Position numbers and translations under genes: made by a program. From Megascapheus bottae (lineage: Eukaryota > Chordata > Mammalia > Rodentia > Geomyidae): a stretch of 64,000 bases of DNA. Below are positions 44,048 through 54,257 of the stretch, piece by piece (position 1 is the stretch's first letter; every line of letters starts with the position of its first letter). The DNA is taken from positions 29,623,525 to 29,687,524 of the forward strand of contig JANJXV010000010.1 of the NCBI GenBank assembly GCA_024803745.1, given 5' to 3'. The notes beneath the pieces were generated by a model. The model was not told the origin of the DNA and searched no databases. It was given only the letters and a program-made list of their open reading frames with translations.

Positions 44048-45489
44048 CCTTTTTTTATGAGACATTGAGCTAAATATCCAGTCCCCTCCATACAAAAGAT
44101 TTATCTAGTTTCCTGTCTTTTTTCCTGTGGCCCTATAAAAGAGAGATTTTTTTTTCTATTTTTTTCCCTCCTTCATTGCTGCATACCAACAGCCTAAGTG
44201 GGAACACAATAGTCCTTCAATAAATAACTATAGAATAGATAAGAGGTATTGATATTAAATGAAATCCCAAAAGGCAACAAAAGAAATTAATCTGACAATA
44301 AAATTCAGATGAGAAAGCACATCCCAGATTACCCTTTGCTTTAGGCTGGCTGTTTGCATCTCATTTCCCTTCAGTTTACCCAATTAAATGCTTCTTATGA
44401 AATATTCTTTAAAGATATATTAATCGGATTCTGCCTCTATTTTGTCTCTTGAGGCTTAAAAACCTTTAAAGCTTTTATGTAAGGAGGAGAATGAAACAAA
44501 GTGTCTCACAGGACCTATTCTCTGCACTGTCACATCTGGCACAAGCTGCCTTTGAGCCACCACATCCTGTTCCCTTTTTCCATACATTTGTTTCCTTCTA
44601 GTTTGTAACAGTCCTTTATGATGCCAGCTCCTAATTACTCTGAAGAGCTCGGCTCACTGTATTCTCACAAGCCTTTTCATACCTTGTCTCACATTGTGCT
44701 GGTTCTCTTGTTTTATTGTTTTTAGTAGTTCACATTTTCTCATTAGCGCATATTATCATTTCAATTAAATATTATATAACAAGATGATTATCAATAAATG
44801 CCTTTTCTAGAATGTAGTCCTTTCATGAGAGAAGGACTGAGCCCATTTCATTTCATGTCATACCTCAAGGCCCTCGATTGATAGAGTTCACACGACATTT
44901 ACCAGATAAATGGTAAAAATCAGGTTTTCGATGTTAAGCAAAACTCATACATCTACTACCTTTAGTTCAACAACTTTAGTCACTAAAATTTGACTGCTGT
45001 TGATTAGATATGGTGCCCATCATTGTGGCTAGATGCATTTCCTTCTACCTCTGGTCGGCTAAGACTCTCAGTGAGGTAGTTTGTGAACAGTGGCCTAACT
45101 CGGCCATTTCTCCTCTTCTGCCACACCATGGTTTTACAGATTCAAAGACAATAAATCCGCAATGACATTCCAGATTCAGGCACACTAATAGAATACAAGC
45201 GTAACTGATAATTCCTTCTCTAAATTCCCTCATCTGCAGCCATCAGCTGGCCATAATGATAACTTCACTTTATATTAACTGAGATAAGGAAGAAATATGC
45301 ACCTCTCATTCATGGAAATCAAAGTAACATTACATTTACTGCAATAAAAAATTTTCTTCCGTCTGTGCTAGTGTTAATTTACCCACCTTTACCCATAAAA
45401 TGTTGGGTGTGCTTAGCTGCTTTTTATCTGAAGCCACATATATAGCTGCTCCTGGAGCTAAAAATGAATTGTGAAAGACCTTTCTGTAG
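44048..45489. other. Unassigned background sequence
   Basis: No repeat family or gene recognised. Confidence 0.4.
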
Positions 45490-45813
45490 TGTGAGCATCA
45501 TCATCACACAGCTGTGGAAGAAGTCAGCCTACAAGAAGAGCCTCCATCTCAAAAATGTTCAAAGGTTAGAAACAATTACCTCTTCAAGGACATCTGCAAG
45601 CTTGCTAAGGATCTCTTCAGGAAGGCTCTGGAATGTTGGAACACTGAAAAACAAAAGAGATCTATGCTGAACACATGGATGCTGGACTACTTAAATGAAG
45701 TGACATTGTATCCGAATGAAAATACAGAACTAGCTCCTGACCAACAATATTTAAATAAGAAAGATACTCCAGCATGGTTTGATTTTCTAACAAGGAAAAA
45801 GATGTTTTTGTAA
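45490..45813 (+). pseudogene. Unrecognised open frame, possible exon or processed pseudogene
   Basis: An uninterrupted frame of about 107 codons follows a TAG at 45487-45489 and ends at TAA 45811-45813. Its composition is protein-like: charged helical text such as [20 protein letters not shown], then [20 protein letters not shown], then DTPAWFDFLTRKK. It starts with a GAGCATCATCATCAC His run, and the only in-frame candidate start before the helical part is a GTG at 45514, so it is not a complete small gene. An AG (TGTAG) directly precedes it, which could be a splice acceptor. I do not recognise the family. Chance cannot be excluded. Confidence 0.3.
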
Positions 45814-46127
45814 GAGAATGAGCTTGGATAAAATCAAACTGAAGTCACAGTCACACTTCCATTACACTTACAGTCATAGTAACTGGAAGTTTCACCCATT
45901 ACTGGGAGACAATTACTCTCTTCCTCATCAGTCTGTGGTTCCTGAATTCTTTCCAGAAGCTCCTCCTCCCTTTCCTTCAAATACACAGTTTTCCTGGGCC
46001 AGCTCCTTTAACATTTTTTTTTTGGTGGTACTAAATTAGAAAATGTAATTACTCAGCAGTTGTTCTATTCCTTAAGTCTCATTGCTAGCTTCTTTTAGGC
46101 TTTCTCTATTTATCAGGGAGCATCTCC
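45814..46127. other. Unassigned background sequence
   Basis: Nothing recognised. Confidence 0.35.
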
Positions 46128-46250
46128 TACTTCTGCCCAAGACCAGCCTTGGAACATAACTCTCCTATGTATGTCTTCAATTAGCTCGGTTCCCAAGCAT
46201 GAACTAACATATCTGGCTTGTTTTATGAGACAAGGTCTTGTTATTTATTT
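46128..46250 (-). mobile_element. B1-like SINE fragments, antisense
   Basis: CTTGGAACATAACTCTCCTATG, CAATTAGCTCGG, AAGCATGAACTAACATATCTGGC is the antisense B1 start; TTTATGAGACAAGGTCTTG after it looks like the 3' part of a second antisense copy. Confidence 0.5.
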
Positions 46251-48843
46251 ATTATTTATCCGTAAGCAGTTGGACAAAAAAGGTGCCACTTAACAATGCA
46301 ATTTATGAACATAAGCATTTTAATCAAAGCCACCTTCTTTGGTATTCTCACCCCTTTCAATCCATCTCTTCCTTTACTTTTCTTAATTTTGTAGTCTATG
46401 CAATTAATTCTATTCATTTTCCCTTCCTTCTCAAACCATGATCTCATCTCCACTTTGCAAGTAGCTGAGATAAAAACCACAATACTAAGACTAATTCATT
46501 CTTTAAAGCACAATTTTATGAATACATTCAAAATTGCAAGCATTCACACAACTTGGAAAAAAATTTCCTGCTGTATTTATTTTTCCCCACCTGCTTTATG
46601 TTCTCTTTGTATGCTATTTTGTCCCTCACATTGGGATCTAATGTGGAGCATTAAATATGTTAGTTGACATACCTACTATTCCCCAAAGTGCATCTCCAAT
46701 CTTATTAAGAAATCTTTTACTCCTTACTGTGGCTGTAGGCAGATCATTGAAATACTACTTGTTTTTCATTTCTTCTCTGACAGAATTAAAACACTACCAC
46801 GATAAAAAAAAACTATATCTGCTTTGCTCTAGTCTATTTTCAGAAAGTTACAAATAACATACATAGAAGCATATGTTGTAGGAAGCATGGGTGTGTGAAT
46901 ATTACATGTTAGTGATGACAGGAAAAATCTGAGCTGTTCCAGTTTAATTACAATTGGAAGTGAATCATGAAGGTCTGCACAGGAGGATGGAGAGATGGGG
47001 GAGTGGAAGTATGAATTATCCCACCCTTCCCATTGGCAGCCCTAAGCTATGGTGTTTTTCTTCCCCAGAATTACCAAATATACTTTTAGATCCAATCCAA
47101 AGGACACTTTTCAGATCATGTCAACCCCTGCTGCTGCTAATTGCAACAACTTGGCCCAGAACCGGATCCTTCTTTTTACTTCTGACTTGTATCTGTAATT
47201 GTACCAACAAACCCTCTATTTCAGATTCCTTTGGTCTTAAGAGTTTTGGTTTGAGAACAATCCCTAGGACAAGATAAGTCAGGGTAGAGCAAAGGGCTAG
47301 ACACTCAGGACTAAGACAATGAATTCCGTTCAGCTCTTTCTATTCTTTTCTTTTTCTCCATAGAGAAGCCAGTGACCATATTAAATGAGTTGAATGCACA
47401 TACCAATAAATGATAGGTGAAATCATCTGACTTTCAAGTTTTTAAAAATGTCAATCTTATCACATATATTTACTAAAAGAAGTCTTCAGGAGACCAGGAA
47501 TATCTAACTGGGATGTGGAATTCAAACCTCAATAAAATGGTATCACAGAACTTGAATGGAGAGAAAGCTATAAATGAGTGCATATACATTTGCACATCTG
47601 ATGTTTGACTTGTCAATTGCATAATTCTGGCTTGAATAGAGTAACAAAATGAAAGAAGCCTTTAAATTACCATTTCTATATAAGCATAAAAGTTTGAGCG
47701 TTAGTCTGTCACTCTAATTCCCATTACTTAGGGTAAAGGTTGCTGATACAAATCCCAAGGTATTTTGTAAAAGTGTAACAATTCACCCAGGACCATCTGT
47801 TCCCCAGATTTACTGCTATGGTCTGAGCCATGTGGGTTTTCATTTCCAGAAGGCAGTCTATTTCAGCAGCTGGAAGAAGAATATTACCGACAAGGAAGAT
47901 AAAGAAAGCTGTTTCCCTGAGTTATACAGGTAGAAAAAAATCTAGCTCTTGTTCTTTAATGAGTTCTATTTCAGCTGAGATATTAGATTAATTAGAGTGT
48001 TTCTATTCCAGTGGGCATTTGTGGAAAATACAAACTACAAGTGAATTTTTATAATTGGATTCCATTTTTAGAAGGTTCTATTATGTCTTTTGTGACAAGT
48101 TTTATTTCAATTTTAGTGTGGCTGTGTCAAACAATATAGAGTGCTTCTTTGCCGTAAGAGGTATTGTCCTTAAGAAAAAGGTATGAGCTTGACCACATGG
48201 CATAATAAATGAAAAGAAAAACATTAGAAACCAGGATGACATCTAAGAAATAATTACAATTTTAAATTAATTTTTAAATGCTTCAAAATATTAAGCACCA
48301 TTTATTATAAAAAAGGACTTTTTAAAAGTGAATCACTATAGAAAGTGACCAATAATAAGTGAGTTAATCTGGACTCATATGAAAACCATTTAGCAAAATA
48401 ACATAAGACAAAATAAAAGTGCTTCTCCTTTTATGAATTATTCAGAGAACACTTCTGGAGCCACGTTTAGAATCCTTAGTTTTCCAATCTTCAAACACTA
48501 GATAAGGTCTGTCATGTAATTAATTTGCTTTTCTAAGAATGATCAATCTTTAAGGAGCCTAAACATCAAGAAATAAACAATTAAAGACGTTCATAGTTTG
48601 AAACTGTACTCATAAAATACATTAGTTGAATTTTATCAACTACATCAGAAGCCATTAATTGAGGTTACAGTTATTTGTGCACATAAGTCAAGATAAAGTT
48701 ATCTGATTTTAAAAACCTAAGGAAAATATTTTGATGGTATCAGGTACTACTTAGGATTACAGTGCCCACAAGAGAAGTATTAGCTGTAAACAATTCTCGA
48801 GGTTCATGGCATATACTCAATAGCCTTCAGTAGCCACAAAGCC
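46251..48843. other. Unassigned AT-rich sequence
   Basis: The longest repeat-free stretch of the window's central part. Overlapping open frames at 46.2-47.3 kb have no recognisable domain. Confidence 0.4.
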
Positions 48844-48845
48844 AC

Positions 48846-48880
<35 letters not shown>
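48844..48880 (+). repeat. (CA)n microsatellite
   Basis: CA run with two CATA interruptions near its start. Confidence 0.93.
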
Positions 48881-49292
48881 GTATATATGAATGTACACAC
48901 ATGCCATATGCATTTCTCAGTATTATTACTGTTTAAAACTTTTTAGAAATTTTAAATTTCTAATGGGACAGATATGGCTTACAGACTATGTTCAAAAGTG
49001 ATGGACATATCTGTGCCATCACTCAAAAAAATCAAATTATATTTGACTTTGAGTAACAACCCTCCATTTCACTTCATGGTTTAGTTCTTTTCTCAGTTTC
49101 GTAGAGTAAGGAAGGCATATTATGCTTAAAAGCTGTGGAGTAAAGTCTGCAAGCTCTCCTTGAAAGTCATAAAGGAAGCCTGCTGCCCACTGGTCTACAG
49201 ATTTTATTCACAAAGAAGGAGGCAGCCTTTGCTTGGCACCCTGGAGCCTCAGGTCAACTACTAGGCAATTTCAAGCAAAGTGGGGGATAATA
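48881..49292. other. Unassigned background sequence
   Basis: Nothing recognised. Confidence 0.35.
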
Positions 49293-49508
49293 GTCTGGTG
49301 CTGGGGCATGAATTCAGGGCCATATTCTCTTGCATGGCTTTTTCATTCAAGGTTGACACTCTACCACTTGAGCTAACACTTCACTTCTAAATTTTTGCTG
49401 ATTAATCAGCGATAAAAATCTTTCAGATTTGTGTGCCCAGGCTGTTCTACAGCGGTGATTTTTCAAATCTTAAGCTCCTGAAAAGCTAGTGTTACAGCAT
49501 GAGCCACT
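49293..49508 (-). mobile_element. Old chimeric SINE (7SL-tRNA type), antisense
   Basis: GGTGCTGGGGCATGAATTCAGGGCC in pieces, CACTCTACCACTTGAGCTAAC, AGCGATAAAAATCTTTCAGA, GCCCAGGCTGTTCTAC, GAAAAGCTAGTGTTACAGC, ATGAGCCACTCC. All parts are present but diverged. Confidence 0.75.
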
Positions 49509-50181
49509 CCATAGCCGACTCTATCCATAGCATGGAATATCTTTCAGCATGTATAGTTCTGTGGTTTGCTTCCCATTCTTATGTTAAGTTCAATCAGAAT
49601 TTTCTCTGCAAAAGAGAGTCTAAATACCCTACATTAGTACTCCTGATATGTCCTGTGTCTTTTTCTGTCATAGCAATTATTGTATTGTGTCAGTTTATTT
49701 AATTGCTTCCCCTTAGTTCAATGTACTGTACACTGGCCCACTGTCTATGTTTATAAATCAAATAGTATGGAATGCAGTTCATATACATTGTATTATCAAT
49801 GACTCTTTTCATGAGGCACTAGCAGAATTGAGTAGATGCAATAAAGACAGTATGACAAGCATACCTAATTTACTTGGTCCATTTTTCCAAATGTCAATTT
49901 TTGCCTAGTCTATTATTATACTCTATTATTTCTTTCAGCTGTATAAACAGAAAATGATAGATGTTCCACACTTTACCTTTAAAAATGCTTCATGTCTCAA
50001 AATCATTTGAGACTGTCTTCAGGGAAGCACTTTAAGAAAATATTAGGACTATGACAGAATATTCAATGCAAAGGTTCCTTTTAATAATATCTTTGTGTGT
50101 CAAATAGAGATTCAAACAAAGTTACCCCTGAATAAATAATAACTCTACTCCAGAAATAAAGATAACATAAAACTCAAAGTT
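49509..50181. other. Unassigned AT-rich sequence
   Basis: 5' flank of L1 copy B. Nothing recognised. Confidence 0.4.
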
Positions 50182-50192
50182 GAGGGAGAAGG

Positions 50193-50201
50193 AAGATGGC
50201 G
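50193..50201 (+). promoter_or_regulatory. YY1-like site at the L1 copy B start
   Basis: AAGATGGCG, 12 bp into the element, matches the YY1 core (AAGATGGC) that in human L1 lies at about the same position and sets the transcription start. Confidence 0.65.
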
Positions 50202-50826
50202 CCCAGACAACAGGGACGCTGCCTAGCTCTCTCTCACAAAGAGAACCAGGGAGTCCCACGAGCCAACTACCTTAAGAAATCCACAACAACAAACTCAAAA
50301 AGCAACGGAGAAGGACTCAAACCGGAAAAGAAATCCAGATAAAGCTCACATCCAACTTTCTCAAAGAATTTGGAATCGAGGACCCCTCCCCCACCTCTCG
50401 CCCAAAGCCGCGGAAAGCCGCGATAAGCGGCAGCTGGCACCGGACCAAGCCCTGAAAAGCGGAGGGCGCCAGGCTGGGAGCCCAACGGCTGCAGAAACCA
50501 GCACAGAACCGGGCCAGCGAACGGCGGAAGCAGCTGAACCCAGACGCAGAACCAGAACAGCAAGCAGCGGAACCCAGACGCAGAACACAGGCGGCAGCGG
50601 AGACCCGAGGAGAGTGAAAGACTCCCCACCACCGTGGAGCACCCGCAGACGGACGCAGAGGTGTGAGTAATACAGCGCATCCCCAAACACATCGGGAAAG
50701 CGGAGCAGGTGCCAAGCAAGAGAACTTAACTCAGACCCCAACACCGCGCCCGAGAAAGACTGGCGGGAGCAGGGGGGCAAGGAATTTAGAATCCTGTCCC
50801 TCCCCTCAACAGCCCCCTCCCTCAGG

Positions 50827-51037
50827 CCATTGACTGGAGATTGACAGGCGGGCTACCCATAAGACCCAGCACCCCACCAAGGGAGGCGGGGCTGTCCCAA
50901 CTCCCACCCGCCCAACGGGCTCAACCCCAGCCCTCTGACTGGAGACTGACAAGCGGGCGGACCCTAAGACTCAGCACCCCACCAGGGGAAGCTGAGCTGT
51001 CCCAGCTCCCACCCGCCCACCAGGCTCCTCTCCCAGG
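50827..51037 (+). repeat. Two tandem ~105-bp units in the L1 5' UTR
   Basis: Unit 1 (50827-50930) and unit 2 (50931-51037) share TGACTGGAGA, AGACTCAGCACCCCACCA-like text, the GCTGTCCCA block and CTCCCACCCGCCCA. A third unit starts at 51038 (CCACTGGATCTGGAGAG) and soon diverges. They resemble the promoter monomers of other rodent L1s in principle, not in sequence. Confidence 0.85.
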
Positions 51038-52023
51038 CCACTGGATCTGGAGAGTGGAGGGCGCTGGGACCTTGCCTTACAACAGCAGGTAGGGTGGGAA
51101 AATAGGAGCCAGCATCTGCCCCCCCTCAATTCTTGAGCGGGGCATCCTCCAGCTGGGAATCCTGAGCAAGACAGCACCGAGGGCCCCCCCCCCCACAGTC
51201 ACAGACTCTGACAAAGCAGTGGAAACACAGCAGGGATCTGAAGGGCCAACCAGCAGCCAAGCTCCCCTTCTGAGAATCAAAAAGGCGCAGCCCCGCCCTT
51301 GGAGCCCACACATCAGCAGGGCCCCGCCCCTGGGAACAGAGGGGTCTCCTGCTGGTCCTGCTGAGAGCCTCTGAAACTCTCAATCCCCAGACCCTTGGCT
51401 TGGGGCCGCCCCTGGAAGCAGCACAGGAAAACCTCTGCCAACCGCGCCTCAGATGGAAGCTCGCAGATCTATCCCATGGTCCACTGTGAGGCCACTGGTT
51501 GGGCTAAGAGCTAGTCATGCAGCAACACATAAGTTTTGTTCTAATACTTTCTAAACTTTGTACTCAAATACGCTACCTACTTACCAACTTAGGTGAGTTA
51601 TCCTTACACTATACCTTTTCTTGAGTACTACAATATTCTTACAATCCTACGTTAATCCTCTTGTACCTCCCCTGACCTCTCTCATTCTATTTTTTTATCT
51701 CTGGACCTCTGTTCGTCTTTCAACCCTTATACTACACAGATCTACACTTGATGCTGTTGAGCAACACTGTATATCTAGGTGTTTAATTATTCTCTAGGCT
51801 AAGAGAGACTTAAAGACAATAGAGATTGGATTGAGAGGCTTATTGTTTTGGGTATAAATCGCTTATCGGTGGATGTATTAGACTGGTCTGTAACTGCACA
51901 AAAAGAGTGATAACACCAAACAAAACTTGTGAACATCCAGTGTCTGCTAGTTACAGAGGTCTAGGTTGGTTATATCTGAAAAACTATAATCGTGTTTAGT
52001 ATTAATCTTGCTCCCATTTTCAA

Positions 52024-53210
52024 ATGGGCAGAACAAGAAACTCAAGAAAAATGTCAAATCAAGAAACAACATCCCCCACCCAATGTAAACAGACAATGGA
52101 ACAGTCACTGGCAAACCTAGAGGAGAGTCTTCCAAGTGCTATACAAATGCAATTGATAATCATCATTAATGAAAAATGTGAAAATATAAAGAAAGAGATA
52201 AGGGAGGAAGCCATAGCTGAACAAGAGGAAATCATAAACAAGGTGATAAGTGAAAAAGAATAAGCCATAAAGGAGGCCAAAACAAAGGTTTTTCAAAGAA
52301 AGATGGATGAATTCATAGAATCCACAAATAAAAAGGTGACCGAACTCCAGCAAATGTTCAAAGAAAATAAAGCTACTGAGCTAACCACTCAAATGGAAAT
52401 CAAGGAGCTAAAGAAATCCATACATGATCTAAAAGAAGAGATGCAAGGCATCAAAAATGAGCAATTAGAAGCAAGGGAGATGAAAAATAAAGTAGATAGC
52501 TTTGATAGCAGATTAGACAATGCAGAGGAGAGAATTTCTGGGGCTGAAGATAATTTAGTTATTATAGAGAAAGAACAGAAAATGAGTCAATCCAAATCTA
52601 GGAAAAATGAGAGAGCGCTTCAGGAGGTCCAAGATACAATTAGGAAGCCTAATTTAAGGCTAATTGGTATTGAGGAGGGCGTGGAGAAAGAGGTCAATGG
52701 TACTGGAAATATACTTCAGGGAATCATCTCAGAGAATGTCCCAAATATCCAGAAGGGCAGGCCCCTCCAGATACAAGAAGCTTTTAGAACCCCAAACAGA
52801 CCTGACCAGAAAAGAACAACCCACCACCACATCGTAATCGGAACTGGATCAATAGAAACCAAACAAAGGATCCTAAAGGCAGCCAAGGAAAAGGGATCAG
52901 TAACCTATAAAGGAAAACCAATCAGAATAACCCCAGATTTCTCAGCAGAGACCATGCAAGCAAGAAGTGACTGCAAGCATATATGTCATGCCCTTAAGTC
53001 AAATAACTATCAACCAAAATACTGTACCCAGCTAAGCTCTCATTCATAACTGAGGGAACAATAAAAACATTCCATTCCAGGGAAAAGCTGCAACAATATG
53101 TCGCAACAAAACCAACACTACAGAGAATTCTCAAAGATGTTCTATACATAGAAAACCAAAATAAATGCAATATAGGGAAAGAAATGACACCTAAACAGCA
53201 TACCATCTAA
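52024..53210 (+). pseudogene. L1 ORF1 (copy B), disrupted
   Basis: ORF1 encodes the RNA-binding chaperone that forms coiled-coil trimers and packages L1 RNA. The start is MGRTRNSRKMSNQ. A TAA at 52261-52263 interrupts the N-terminal part after residue 79. The frame then stays open and shows a long heptad-rich coiled coil (about residues 90-210, e.g. EIKELKKSIHDLKEEMQ), the RRM start (NLRLIGIEEG) and a C-terminal domain with TPDFSAETMQAR. A 1-bp deletion near 53016 shifts the frame and gives an early stop at 53047-53049. By comparison with copy A the original stop is TAA 53208-53210, giving a protein of about 395 codons. Confidence 0.93.
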
Positions 53211-53258
53211 GGACCACAAGAACTGTCAAGACACAGACCCTAATAAAAGCTTTTAAAA

Positions 53259-54257
53259 ATGGTAGGAACCAATAAATATCTCTCAATCCTAACTCTCAAT
53301 ATCAATGGACTTAACTCTCCAATTAAACGGCATAGGCTGTCTAGTTGGATCAAAAAGCAAGAGCCATCGTTCTGCTGTCTTCAAGAGACACATCTTACCC
53401 AAAAAAACAATCATCTTTTGAAAGTGAGAGGTTGGAATAAACTCTATCAAGCTAACGGCCACCATAAACAGGCTGGAATTGAGATCCTCATATCAGATAA
53501 AATAGACTTCAAACTAAAATTAGTAAGAAAAGACAAAGAAGGTTACTACATACTACTAAAGGGATCTTTCCTGCAGGAAGACATAACTATCCTAAATATT
53601 TACACACCCAATCCCGGAGCTCCGAGCTTCATCAAGCAAACTTTATTTACACTGAAACCATACATAGATCGAAATACAGTGATTGTCGGTGACTTTAACA
53701 CACCACTCTCACCTATGGACAGATCAACAAGGCAAAACCTCAATAGAGAAACCTTAGAACTGAACAACTATATGGACCAACTAGATCTAACAGACATCTG
53801 CAGAATATTCCACCCAGCAACAACACAATATACGTTTTTCTCAGCAGCACATGGAACATTTTCCAAAATAGATCAAATCTTAGGCCATAAAACAAACCTG
53901 GACAGATTCAGAAACACTGAAATTATTCCATGCACACTCTCAGACCACAAAGGCATCAAACTGGAACTGAACACACATCTCCACCAACGAAAACCCTGTA
54001 ACTCATGGAGACTGAACAACACATTGTTGAATCACCAATGGGTCATCGAAGAGATCAGAACAGAAATCCAACAGTTTATGAAATTTAACAGTAAGGAGCA
54101 CACAAAATACCAACCCCTTTGGGACACAGCAAAGGCAGTACTCAGAGGAAAATTTATAGCGCTGAGTGCCTACAACAACAAGTTGGAAAAATTGCAAACC
54201 AACAAGTTAATGTCTCACCTTAAGCTCCTGGAAAAAGAACAAAAAAACCAACCCTAA
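53259..54257 (+). CDS. Intact endonuclease-domain open frame of L1 ORF2
   Basis: Uninterrupted 332-codon frame that contains the whole endonuclease domain plus the start of the linker to the RT. It starts at the ORF2 ATG (MVGTNKYLSILTLNINGLNS), 48 bp after the ORF1 end. In living L1s this domain nicks DNA at TT|AA sites. Here every catalytic residue is kept although the rest of ORF2 is broken. Whether it is ever translated is unknown; as part of a dead element it most likely is not. Confidence 0.8.
   Translation: MVGTNKYLSILTLNINGLNSPIKRHRLSSWIKKQEPSFCCLQETHLTQKNNHLLKVRGWNKLYQANGHHKQAGIEILISDKIDFKLKLVRKDKEGYYILLKGSFLQEDITILNIYTPNPGAPSFIKQTLFTLKPYIDRNTVIVGDFNTPLSPMDRSTRQNLNRETLELNNYMDQLDLTDICRIFHPATTQYTFFSAAHGTFSKIDQILGHKTNLDRFRNTEIIPCTLSDHKGIKLELNTHLHQRKPCNSWRLNNTLLNHQWVIEEIRTEIQQFMKFNSKEHTKYQPLWDTAKAVLRGKFIALSAYNNKLEKLQTNKLMSHLKLLEKEQKNQP

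Larger units (their letters stand above)
50182..52023 (+). promoter_or_regulatory. 5' UTR/promoter of L1 copy B
   Basis: About 1.8 kb. The first 1.3 kb is strongly GC- and CpG-rich, in contrast with the AT-rich surroundings, and carries tandem units at 50827-51037 and smaller repeats of CCCAGACGCAGAAC (near 50540 and 50573). From about 51520 it becomes AT-rich and aligns with the end of the copy A 5' UTR. L1 5' UTRs are known internal RNA polymerase II promoters; that role is inferred here by position. Confidence 0.85.
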
